A stretch of 35,569 nucleotides of DNA from Actinomyces bowdenii (GTDB taxonomy: Bacteria > Actinomycetota > Actinomycetes > Actinomycetales > Actinomycetaceae), in contig NZ_JAGFOU010000033.1 of NCBI RefSeq assembly GCF_017592395.1, positions 1 through 35,569 of the forward strand. The letters run 5' to 3'. The stretch's first letter is position 1; each line of letters begins with the position of its first letter. Below are positions 1 through 8,100 of this stretch, piece after piece. Under the pieces are notes generated by a model. That model was not told where the DNA came from. It saw only the letters and a program-made list of their open reading frames with translations, and did not search any database. The position numbers and the translations under genes are program-made.

Positions 1-33
1 CCGCCGCCGTCGGCGCTCGGGGCCGCCCCCCGA

Positions 34-1644
34 TCATCCCGCGGTGAGGTCGCGGCGGCGGAACACCGCCGTGGAGGCGGCCAGCAGTGCCGCCGCGGCG
101 GCGCCCAGCCCCGCGACGGCCGGCATGCTGAGGTCCTGGAGCGGCTGGGTGCCCACGAGGTGGAGGGGTGAGAGGTCCCGCGCCCACTGCGGCAGGTCGA
201 GGGCCTCCCCGAGGAGGCCCACGGTGAGGATCCATCCGACAACAGCCCACCCCAGGGCCGGCCACCGGGGGCCCAGCGCCCCCAGTGCCGAGCACAGGGC
301 CACGACGGCGGCGATCGGAGCCGCGTAGGAGACCGCCACGCCCCAGGCCGTGGACAGGTCCCGCGCCTGCCCGGTCATCATCCAGGCGCTCAGCCCCAGT
401 GCCAGGCAGGAGGCGGCGAGCACGGCCAGGGAGCCGAGCAGCGCCAGCGCCCACCAGGCGATCCACAGGCGCAGGCGCGGCACCCGCGTGGAGAGCACGC
501 CGGCCAGGCGGCCCGCGACCTCCTCGGCCGCCAGGCGGGTGCCGGCCTGCACGCCGACGGCGGCTGCGGCCGCGGCGGCCACGATCGTGGCCAGCATGAC
601 CAGCACGTCGGTGCCTCGGCGCGCCCCCAGGGCCAGCAGCACGCTCGGGGTGGCATCGGCGATCTCCTCCACCTCCCGGCCCAGCAGGCCCAGGAGCAGG
701 GACCAGGCGGCTGTCAGCGCCATGGCCCCCAGCATCCCCGGGCGCAGCATGCGCCAGGCGTATCCCGCGCAGGTGGCCAGGCGGGGATGCGCCGCCGTCG
801 GCCCCGGGCGGGGCGCCAGCACTCCGGCGCCCACGTCGCGGTGCAGCGCCACCGCGCCCGCGATGATGAGCAGGAGCGCGGCGGCGATGAGGTGGGCCAG
901 GAGCGGCCAGGCCCGCGGCTCCGCGAAGGCCCGGACCTCCGGCAGCCATCCCAGCGGCCCGAGGAGGGCGGCGCGGGAGCCGAAGCCGTCGGCCAGGGCC
1001 CGGGCCAGGAAGGCGGCCGCGATGAGGCCCACCCCGATGCGCAGCGCGCTCCGGGCCAGTTGGCACACCTGGCTCAGGAGGCACCCCAGGGCGCCGAAGA
1101 GCATGAGGCAGGCCCCGGCGCTGGCCGCGTACCACGCGCAGCCCGAGGCGGGCAGTCCCAGACCGGTGAGGCCCGCGATGATCGCGCCCACCATGAGCAC
1201 CGCCGTCGTCGCGAGCAGGAGGACGGCGGTGCCCAGAGCGGTGAGGCGCCCCACGGGGGTGGCGGTCAGCAGGTCGGCGCGCCCCGCCTCCTCCTCATGG
1301 CGGGTCAGGCGCACCGCCAGGATCAGGCCCGCCATGGGGAAGAGGAGCTGGCCCATGAACCCGACCTCGTAGGCGGTGATCCCGCCCAGGGAGGTCAGGC
1401 CGTAGCCGCGGCCGTTGAAGGCGATGATGACCGTGGAGGACCCCATGAGCTGGGCGTAGTGCTCGCGCTCGGCGGCCGTGGGGTAGAGCCCCCGGGCGCT
1501 CAGTGCGTTGCCGAGCACCAGTGCGGCGCCCAGCGCCGCCGCGGCCATGAGGGCCGGCCAGGAGGCGCGCAGCGCGATCCGCGAGGCGCGCCCCAGCCCG
1601 GCCAGCAGGCGCGCCTGGGGGCCGTGATCGTCTCGCGCGCTCAT
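34..1644 (-). CDS. ABC-2 type exporter permease (drug/antibiotic efflux family)
   Basis: A 536-aa polytopic membrane protein, the membrane half of an ABC exporter whose ATPase is encoded just upstream. Around twelve hydrophobic segments are visible in two halves, joined near the middle by an HRDVGAG-type cytoplasmic segment followed by a Pro/Gly-rich stretch. That layout matches the long, duplicated ABC-2 permeases of actinobacterial polyketide-antibiotic exporters. The ATG at 1644 was chosen because it overlaps the ATPase stop in an ATGA junction; the same frame stays open further upstream, but that part lies inside the ATPase gene. With the ATPase and the divergent TetR gene it probably forms a regulated efflux pump. 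The substrate cannot be read from the sequence. Confidence 0.88.
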   Translation of the reverse strand: MSARDDHGPQARLLAGLGRASRIALRASWPALMAAAALGAALVLGNALSARGLYPTAAEREHYAQLMGSSTVIIAFNGRGYGLTSLGGITAYEVGFMGQLLFPMAGLILAVRLTRHEEEAGRADLLTATPVGRLTALGTAVLLLATTAVLMVGAIIAGLTGLGLPASGCAWYAASAGACLMLFGALGCLLSQVCQLARSALRIGVGLIAAAFLARALADGFGSRAALLGPLGWLPEVRAFAEPRAWPLLAHLIAAALLLIIAGAVALHRDVGAGVLAPRPGPTAAHPRLATCAGYAWRMLRPGMLGAMALTAAWSLLLGLLGREVEEIADATPSVLLALGARRGTDVLVMLATIVAAAAAAAVGVQAGTRLAAEEVAGRLAGVLSTRVPRLRLWIAWWALALLGSLAVLAASCLALGLSAWMMTGQARDLSTAWGVAVSYAAPIAAVVALCSALGALGPRWPALGWAVVGWILTVGLLGEALDLPQWARDLSPLHLVGTQPLQDLSMPAVAGLGAAAAALLAASTAVFRRRDLTAG

Positions 1645-2633
1645 TCGCGCCCACCCCCGCCGATCGGTGCGGGCAGCGCCTCGGGGGAGGCTCCGGCGCC
1701 CGCCGGCGGACCCCCGGCCCGGGGGCCGACCCGGTAGTGCTCCAGGAAGAGCTGCTCCAGGCTGGGGGGACGCACGGACAGGTCGAGGGGGCCCGCCGCA
1801 CTGATGGCGGCCACGGCCCCGGCGAGCCCGTCGTGCGCGACCAGCAGGGAGGTCTGCACGCCTCGGGGCACGGGGTCCTGGTGGAGGCGGCTGACACCGG
1901 CCAGGCGGTCGAGGCCCCGCGGGGCCGTGGCGGTCAGCGCCTCGATGGCCACGGGGGCCCGGGCGCGCAGCCGCGCCAGGCTGCCGGTGGACACCGCGCG
2001 CCCGGCCCGCACCACGGTCACCCGCTCGCACAGGGTCTCGACCTCGGCCAGGATGTGGCTGGAGAGCAGGACGGTGACGCCCTGGGCGCTGCGCTCGGCG
2101 ACCACCTGCTGGAAGACCGCCTCCATCACGGGGTCCAGGCCGGAGGTCGGCTCATCGAGGAGGAGCAGCTCGCAGTGGGTGGCCAGGGCGGCGATGAGTG
2201 CCACCTTCTGGCGGTTGCCCTTGGAGTAGGCGCGGATGCGGCGGGAGGGGTCGAGCTCGAAGCGCTCGATGAGCCCGTCCCGGCGCGAGGGGCTCACCGA
2301 GCCGTGCAGGCCCGTGAGCAGGTCGATGCACTCCCCTCCGGACAGCCCCGGCCACAGCGCGGTGTCCCCCGGGACGTAGGCCAGGCGCTCATGGATGTCG
2401 ACCGCCCGCCGCCATGCCGGCATGCCCAGGACCTCGGCGCTGCCGCTATCGAGGCGGAGCTGGCCCAGCAGGGCCCGGATCGTCGTCGTCTTGCCCGCGC
2501 CGTTGGGGCCCAGGAAGCCGTGGACCTCACCGGTGCGCACCCGCAGGTCCAGGCCGTCCAGGGCGCGGGTGCGCCCGAAGGCCTTGACCATCCCCTCGGC
2601 ACGGACCGCAAAATCTGAGAGTGACTTGCTCAT
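1641..2633 (-). CDS. ABC exporter ATP-binding protein
   Basis: A 330-aa nucleotide-binding subunit that powers the permease encoded next to it. Walker A is GPNGAGKTT at about residues 42-50. The signature motif is the non-classical YSKGNRQK common in drug-exporter ATPases, Walker B is LLLLDEPTSGLD, and the switch histidine is in SSHILAE. A C-terminal extension of about 100 residues follows, as in DrrA-like subunits. The ATG at 2633 was preferred over upstream in-frame starts because the protein then begins just before the first ABC beta-strand. The upstream extension would run through the operator and into the divergent tetR gene. No Shine-Dalgarno precedes this ATG, and a promoter -10 box lies 7 nt before it, so the mRNA may be leaderless. 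Confidence 0.93.
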   Translation of the reverse strand: MSKSLSDFAVRAEGMVKAFGRTRALDGLDLRVRTGEVHGFLGPNGAGKTTTIRALLGQLRLDSGSAEVLGMPAWRRAVDIHERLAYVPGDTALWPGLSGGECIDLLTGLHGSVSPSRRDGLIERFELDPSRRIRAYSKGNRQKVALIAALATHCELLLLDEPTSGLDPVMEAVFQQVVAERSAQGVTVLLSSHILAEVETLCERVTVVRAGRAVSTGSLARLRARAPVAIEALTATAPRGLDRLAGVSRLHQDPVPRGVQTSLLVAHDGLAGAVAAISAAGPLDLSVRPPSLEQLFLEHYRVGPRAGGPPAGAGASPEALPAPIGGGGRE

Positions 2634-2636
2634 GAT

Positions 2637-2655
2637 AGTAACTGTACATGTTACT
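2637..2655. promoter_or_regulatory. Palindromic TetR-type operator
   Basis: A perfect inverted repeat, AGTAAC-N7-GTTACT, lies in the 58-bp gap between the ABC ATPase gene and the divergent TetR gene. It covers the putative -10 boxes of both genes (TACAGT at 2646-2641 minus; TACTGT at 2652-2657 plus). A bound repressor would therefore block both directions. Size and position fit a TetR homodimer site. That this regulator binds here is inferred from adjacency. Confidence 0.75.
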
Positions 2656-2668
2656 GTGCGGCTGTCCA
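2641..2668 (-). promoter_or_regulatory. Promoter of the ABC exporter operon
   Basis: On the minus strand TGGACA (2668-2663) and TACAGT (2646-2641) are 16 bp apart, a good match to a housekeeping sigma promoter. The -10 box ends 7 nt before the ATG at 2633, so transcription would start at or next to the start codon. The palindromic operator overlaps the -10 box. Confidence 0.55.
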
Positions 2669-2691
2669 CCCCATGACAGCCAGGAGCCCGA

Positions 2692-3372
2692 GTGACCGAG
2701 ACCGGCGGCGGCCGCCCCCGCAGCGCTGCGCAGCAGGAGGGGGCCCTGGGCCCCAGGCCCGGCCTGCGGGCCCGCAAGAAGGCCGCGACCATGCGCCACG
2801 TGCAGGCCACCGCCCTGGCCCTGTTCGCCGAGCGCGGCTACGACGCCGTGAGCATCGAGCAGGTCGCCGAGGCGGCCGAGGTCTCCCCCTCCACCATCTA
2901 CCGCTACTTCTCCACCAAGGAGGGGCTCGTCCTGCACGACGAGCACGACGACGTGCTCGCGGCGGCGCTGGAGCACCACTTCGGGCAGGGCGAGGCCTCC
3001 TGGGAGGCCATCCGGGCCTCGATCGAGGAGATCTGGGAGCGGCACGTCGTCACCGATGCCTCCACCACCCTGGCCCGCATGCGGCTGTGGTCCCAGGTGC
3101 CGAGCATCCGGGCGGCGGGGTACCTCCTCGTCGAGCAGCGCGCCGATGAGCTCGCCGCCCTCATGGCGGCCACCGGGCGGTGGAGCCCGGGCCAGGCCCG
3201 GATCATCGCCACGGGCGCCATCTCCATGTTCGTGGCGGCCCTGCGCAACTGGCATGACACCGATGGGCGCACGCAGTGGAGCCAGCACATCGAGAAGCTC
3301 GCCCAGTGGGTGGGCACGATGGTCGAGGCCCTGGGGGAGGGCCCCGAGGTGCCCGGCGCGACCTCGCAGTGA
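2692..3372 (+). CDS. TetR/AcrR family transcriptional regulator
   Basis: A 226-aa DNA-binding repressor, probably controlling the divergent ABC exporter and itself. After a disordered N-terminal tail of about 28 residues comes the TetR helix-turn-helix region (about residues 33-80). It contains ALALFAERGYDAVSIEQVAEAA and the recognition-helix pattern VSPSTIYRYFSTKEGLV, close to the family consensus. The remainder is a helical ligand-binding/dimer domain without family-wide motifs. The start is GTG with a CAGGAG ribosome site 5 nt upstream. The divergent layout with a shared operator is the classic TetR-pump arrangement. The inducing ligand is unknown. Confidence 0.92.
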   Translation: MTETGGGRPRSAAQQEGALGPRPGLRARKKAATMRHVQATALALFAERGYDAVSIEQVAEAAEVSPSTIYRYFSTKEGLVLHDEHDDVLAAALEHHFGQGEASWEAIRASIEEIWERHVVTDASTTLARMRLWSQVPSIRAAGYLLVEQRADELAALMAATGRWSPGQARIIATGAISMFVAALRNWHDTDGRTQWSQHIEKLAQWVGTMVEALGEGPEVPGATSQ

Positions 3373-3488
3373 CCCTCCCGCGACCGGCTCGAGACCCCTT
3401 CGCAACCCGCCCGAGACCCGCCCCCCATCCTCCGCCGATCCCCGTCATCCCAACGGCATGGCGCCCATGCGCCGCGGGCGCGCAGCAC

Positions 3489-3536
3489 TAGAGTGCCCCC
3501 ATCCCCATGACACCCGCCCGAGTGATCCCCAGGAGG
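3489..3536 (+). promoter_or_regulatory. Putative -10 box and strong ribosome site for the 267-aa gene
   Basis: TAGAGT at 3489-3494 fits a -10 box, giving a start near 3501 and a leader of about 40 nt. The leader ends in a full AGGAGG at about 3531-3536, a few bases before the ATG at 3541. No clear -35 element was found. Confidence 0.4.
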
Positions 3537-3540
3537 ACCC

Positions 3541-4344
3541 ATGCTCATCGACCGGCTGCGCGGCCAGATGCTCGACCACGTCGTCATCTCCGCCGAGAGC
3601 GCCCGCAGCGCCGATCCGGCGCTGGCGGTCGCCTCCAACCGGGAGGTCGTGGACTACCTCAGCGACCGGCAGGTGCCCTATGAGGAGATGAGCGCCCAGG
3701 CGGTCGGCTCCTACTTCGTCGACGACTACCTGCGCCTGGTCCTGGAGGGCGGCATGGCCCGCTTCGTGAGCCACTCGCAATGGGACGGGCTCATTGTCAG
3801 CGCCATCGGGCGGACCCTGCCGCTCATCGGCGCCATCCGCCACGCCGAGGTCTTCGAGCGCCTGTGGGAGGCCGTCGAGGAGCCGCCCGCGGCCGGCCCG
3901 CAGGCCGATGCCGCCCTCGAGGCCCTCACCCGGGAGTTCCTGGAGGCCCAGGCCGTGGAGGACCTGGTCGAGCTCAACGCGGCCTTCCTGGCCGCCCACC
4001 CCCGCACCGAGCTGGTCGACCAGGCCGATCTCCGGCCCTTCCTCGACTCGCTGCTCGTGGGCCGGTCCCGGCCGCGGGATCCCGGGCAGGCCCGCCCGGG
4101 CGCCAGGACGCACTTCGAGCAGGCCATCGACCTCTTCTGCGAGATGCGGGGCATGACCCTGGAGGCCGTCTCCGCCGGGGACCCCTCCTTCACCTACCGG
4201 GGCGCTCCCGCAACGGCCTGGCACTTCCTGACCGATGCGGGCCACTTCTCCGTGGTGGACCTGGGCGGCACCGCGGTGCTGTTCGACGAGAAGGACATCG
4301 AGGTCGCCACCATCGACACCTCCAGCCTGGCACCGGTGGCCTGA
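3541..4344 (+). CDS. Uncharacterised protein, possibly DMP19/DUF4375-like
   Basis: A soluble-looking 267-aa acidic protein with no signal peptide or membrane segment. The start is well supported by a complete AGGAGG. Residues about 58-105 (YFVDDYLRLVLEGGMARFVSH followed by a helix with IGAIRHAEVFERL) resemble the pattern in DMP19/DUF4375-type proteins: a strand-helix, an N/E-G-G turn, then an aromatic or small patch and a conserved I-G-A helix. That comparison is from memory and tentative. The C-terminal third carries a WHFLTDAGHFSVVDLGGTAVLFDE segment with alternating hydrophobic residues, suggesting beta-strands. It is a single-gene unit, convergent with the SGNH gene. No function can be assigned. 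Confidence 0.8.
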   Translation: MLIDRLRGQMLDHVVISAESARSADPALAVASNREVVDYLSDRQVPYEEMSAQAVGSYFVDDYLRLVLEGGMARFVSHSQWDGLIVSAIGRTLPLIGAIRHAEVFERLWEAVEEPPAAGPQADAALEALTREFLEAQAVEDLVELNAAFLAAHPRTELVDQADLRPFLDSLLVGRSRPRDPGQARPGARTHFEQAIDLFCEMRGMTLEAVSAGDPSFTYRGAPATAWHFLTDAGHFSVVDLGGTAVLFDEKDIEVATIDTSSLAPVA

Positions 4345-4350
4345 GCAGGG

Positions 4351-4369
4351 GCCGCCCTCCCGGGGCGGC
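4351..4369. terminator. Hairpin between convergent genes
   Basis: GCCGCCC and GGGCGGC pair around a 5-nt loop, 6 bp after the stop of the 267-aa gene and 39 bp from the end of the convergent SGNH gene. It could serve both strands. There is no T-tract, as is usual in this GC-rich group. Confidence 0.45.
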
Positions 4370-4408
4370 GGGGCGCGGTCGGCCGGGGGAGCGGGGCGCC
4401 CGCGGGCC

Positions 4409-4999
4409 TCAGGCCGGCTGGTCGACCCCCAGCCACTCGTACCAGCCCCGGTGGAGGACCAGCCAGGCCAGGAGCCCGTACCCGGCCTGACCGGGGTGGG
4501 CGCCCCCGGCGGCGGTGACATCGGTGTTCCACTGCTCGTGGTTGCGCAGCGGCTCGAAGGCGTCGACGAAGGGCACCTGCCGGCGCGCGCAGACCTCGGA
4601 GGCGGCCTTGGTCAGCTGGGCGGTGGCGTCGGGATCCACTCCCGCCAGCGGGGGAGGCCCGACGACGAAGCAGGCGCGGTTGTCGGAGGCCGCGGTGTCC
4701 AGGATGTTGGCCAGTGCCAGGCGCGAGCGGGCGTAGGACACCCCGGCGCGCACATCGGCCACGCCCAGGCCCACGACGAGGCGGTTGCGGCCGGTGGGGG
4801 TGGAGCGGCGGGCCACCTCGGCCTGCCATCGCTCGGCGAGCTGGGCGGTGGTCTCCCCGGGCACCGCCAGTGAGGTCCACAGGATCTCGGCCTCCCGCGG
4901 GGTGCGTGCCATGACCCGTCCCGTCCAGCCCAGGGCGCGCCCGTCGCCGTGCCCGGCCACCAGCTCGTCGCCGATGAAGCTCAGCCTTGTCTCCTCCAT
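4409..4999 (-). CDS. Degenerate SGNH/GDSL-type hydrolase-like protein
   Basis: A 196-aa protein with the SGNH fold pattern. Block I is FIGDELVAGHGDGRALGW (residues 8-25), block II Gly sits in LAVPGET (Gly-48), block III is GLGVAD (residues 77-82), and block V is GGAHPGQAGYG (165-175). The family ends with an AWLVLH..WYEWLG signature, seen here. In block I the catalytic Ser is Glu-12, the block III Asn is Ala-81, and the block V Asp is Gly-165; only His-168 remains. It may therefore be a non-hydrolytic relative. The ATG at 4999 was preferred over 5020/5017 because AGGAGG lies 6 nt upstream. It may be transcribed from its own promoter, 148 bp downstream of kgd. Confidence 0.82.
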   Translation of the reverse strand: MEETRLSFIGDELVAGHGDGRALGWTGRVMARTPREAEILWTSLAVPGETTAQLAERWQAEVARRSTPTGRNRLVVGLGVADVRAGVSYARSRLALANILDTAASDNRACFVVGPPPLAGVDPDATAQLTKAASEVCARRQVPFVDAFEPLRNHEQWNTDVTAAGGAHPGQAGYGLLAWLVLHRGWYEWLGVDQPA

Positions 5000-5024
5000 G
5001 GCGTGCCTCCTCGTCATCATGGTG

Positions 5025-5037
5025 GATAGACGCTATC
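5025..5037 (-). promoter_or_regulatory. Putative promoter with inverted repeat before the SGNH gene
   Basis: GATAG-N3-CTATC forms a perfect 5-bp inverted repeat. On the minus strand it contains TAGCGT (5035-5030), a TANNNT -10 candidate giving a start near 5023 and a leader of about 24 nt ending in AGGAGG. The repeat may be an operator; no regulator is evident. Confidence 0.35.
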
Positions 5038-5146
5038 GCGCCGGGCCCCCGTGATGTGGTAGGCCCGCGGTGTCGTGGCGCCGTGGTGGCCGACGGCGAA
5101 CAGCGCCACTGCGCGCATGGCGGGCGAGCACGGCATGCGCGCGGGC

Positions 5147-8100
5147 TCAGTCCCGGGCGAAGGCGCGGGCCACCAACTCCTCCTGCTGGGCGCGGAAGGC
5201 GCCTGCCGAGCCCACGGCCGGGGCGGCGGCCTCGGGGCGCGAGACCAGGCCCGGCAGGACGCCCCCGGTCAGCTCCATGGGCAGGTGCAGGGCCAGGTAG
5301 GGCCACATGCCCTGGTTGGCGGGCTCGTCCTGGACCCAGATCGGCTCCGCGCCCGCGAAGGGGGCCAGGGCCGCGCTGATGGCCCCGGCATCCAGGGGGT
5401 AGAGCTGCTCCAGGCGGATGATGGCGGTGCGGGTGTCGCCGGTGGCCTGGCGGTGGGCGAGCAGGTCGTAGTAGACCCGCCCCGAGCACAGTAGCACCCG
5501 GTCCACCGAGCCGCCGGCGGCCAGGGCGGCGTCGGTCTCCCCGATGACGGGCTGGAAGGACCCGGAGGTGAAGTCCTCCACGGGGGAGGTGGCCGCCTTG
5601 AGCCGCAGCAGCTGCTTGGGGGTGAAGACGATGAGCGGGCGGCGCGGGCGCCGGTAGGCGTGATCGCGCAGCAGGTGGAAGTGGTTGGCCGGGGTCGAGG
5701 GCTGGGCGACCCGCATATTGTCCTGGGCGCACATCTGCATGTAGCGCTCGATGCGCGCCGAGGAGTGGTCGGGCCCCTGGCCCTCCTGGCCGTGGGGCAG
5801 GAGCATGACCAGGCCCGAGCGCTGCCCCCACTTCTGAGTGGCTGAGGTGACGTACTCGTCGATGACGCTCTGGGCCCCGTTGGCGAAGTCGCCGAACTGG
5901 GCCTCCCACATGGTCAGGCCCTCGGGGCGCTCCACCGAGTAGCCGTACTCGAAGGCCAGGGCCGCGTACTCGCTGAGCAGGGAGTCGTAGATCTCCAGGG
6001 GCGCCTGGTCGGGGGTCAGGAAGCTCAGCGGGGTCCACTCCGCCCCCGAGTCATGGTCGTGCAGGACGGCGTGGCGCTGGGAGAAGGTGGCCCGGCGCGC
6101 GTCCTCGCCGGCCAGGCGCACCGGCACCCCCTCCATGAGCAGGCTGCCCAGGGCCAGCAGCTCCCCGAAGCCCCAGTCGATGCCCCCCTCGCGCGAGGAG
6201 GAGCGGCGCTTGGCCAGCATCGCCTCCAGCTTGGGGTGGACGCGGAAGGACGGGGGCCAGGCCACCTGGGCGTCCCCGATGCGCTCGACGACGTCGCGCG
6301 GCACCGCCGAGGTCCAGCCGAGCATCATGCCCGAGCCGGCCTGCTGGGAGGCGGGGATCTCCAGGGAGGAGCGCGGGATGCCCACCCTGGCGGGGTCGGA
6401 GAAGTCCTGGGTCTCAGCGGCGGCCCGGCTCTGCGGGGCGCCCGCGCCGCCGACCTGGGCGCGCGCCTCGGAGAAGACCCGCTCGAGCTCGTCGTGGTAC
6501 TCCGCGGCCAGCTCCTCGGCCTCCTGGGAGGTGATGTCCCCGCGGCCCACGAGGGCGGCGGTGTAGACCTGGCGGGTCGAGGGCAGGGAGTCGATGAGGC
6601 GGTACATGACCGGCTGGGTCATCGAGGGGTCGTCGCCCTCGTTGTGCCCGCGGCGCCGGTAGCAGATGAGGTCGATGATGACGTCCTTGTGGAAGGTGCG
6701 CCGGTAGTCGTAGGCCAGGCGGGCGGTGCGCGCCACCGTGTCGGGATCATCGGCGTTGACGTGGAAGATCGGCACCTGCAGGCCCTTGGCCAGGTCGGTG
6801 GCGTAGGTGGTCGAGCGCGCCGAGGCCGCCCCGGTGGTGAAGCCGATCTGGTTGTTGACGATGACGTGGACGGTCCCGCCGGTGCGGTAGGCGGGCAGCT
6901 GGCTCATGTTGAGGGTCTCGTAGACCACGCCCTGCCCGGCGAAGGCCGCATCGCCGTGGACCAGGACCGGCAGGACCGTGTACCCCTTCTCGCCCAGGCC
7001 GATGCGGTCCTGCTTGGCCCGCACGATCCCCTCCACGACGCCGTCGACCGTCTCCAGGTGGGAGGGGTTGGCCGCCAGGGACACGCGCGTGGAGACCCCG
7101 TCGGTGCCGGTGAAGACGCCCTCGGTGCCCAGGTGGTACTTCACGTCCCCGGTGCTGGCGCCCTCGATGACGCTGTTGCCGTCGAACTCGTCGAAGACCT
7201 GGCTGTAGGACTTCCCGGCGATATTGGTCAGCACGTTGAGGCGGCCGCGGTGGGCCATGCCGATGACCACCTCGTCCAGGCCGTCATGGGCGCAGGAGTC
7301 CAGCAGCCGGTCCAGCAGCACGATGAGGGACTCCCCGCCCTCCAGGCTGAAGCGCTTCTGCCCCACGTACTTGGTCTGCAGGAAGGTCTCGAAGGCCTCG
7401 GCCTGCTCCAGCTTGGACAGGATGCGGCGCCGCTCGGCGTGGTCGATCTCCGCCCAGTCGGTCTCCAGGCGCTCCTGCCACCAGCTGCGCTGGGCCGGGT
7501 CCTGGATGTGCATGTACTCCACCCCGGCGCTGTGGCAGTAGGCGCTGCGCAGCATCTCCAGGATCTCGCGCAGGGTGGCGCGCTCGCGGCCCCCCAGCCC
7601 GCCGGTGGGGAAGGTGCGGTCCAGGTCCCACAGGCTCAGGCCGTAGGAGGCGATGTCCAGGTCGGGGTGGCGGCGCAGGCGGTAGGTCAGGGGATCGGTG
7701 TCGGCGGCCAGGTGGCCGCGCTGGCGGAAGGCGTGGATGAGCTCGGCCACGCGGGCGGGCTTGCCGGTCTCCAGCTCGGGGTCGTAGGTGGAGTCGCGGG
7801 CCCAGCGCACCGGCTCGTGCGGGATGCGCATGGAGGCCAGGGCCCGGTCCCAGAAGCCGTCCAGGCCCAGGAGCTTGTGCTCCACCAGGCGCAGGAACTC
7901 CCCGGAGGCCGCCCCCTGGATGACGCGGTGGTCGTAGGTGGAGGTCAGGGTCAGGATCTTGCCGATGCCCTGTCGGGCCAGGGTCTCGGCGCTGGCGCCG
8001 GCGAAGGCCGCGGGGTAGTCCATGGAGCCGACCCCCACGATGAGCCCCTGGCCGGGCATGAGCCGCGGCACGGAGTGCAGGGTGCCGAGCATGCCGGGGT

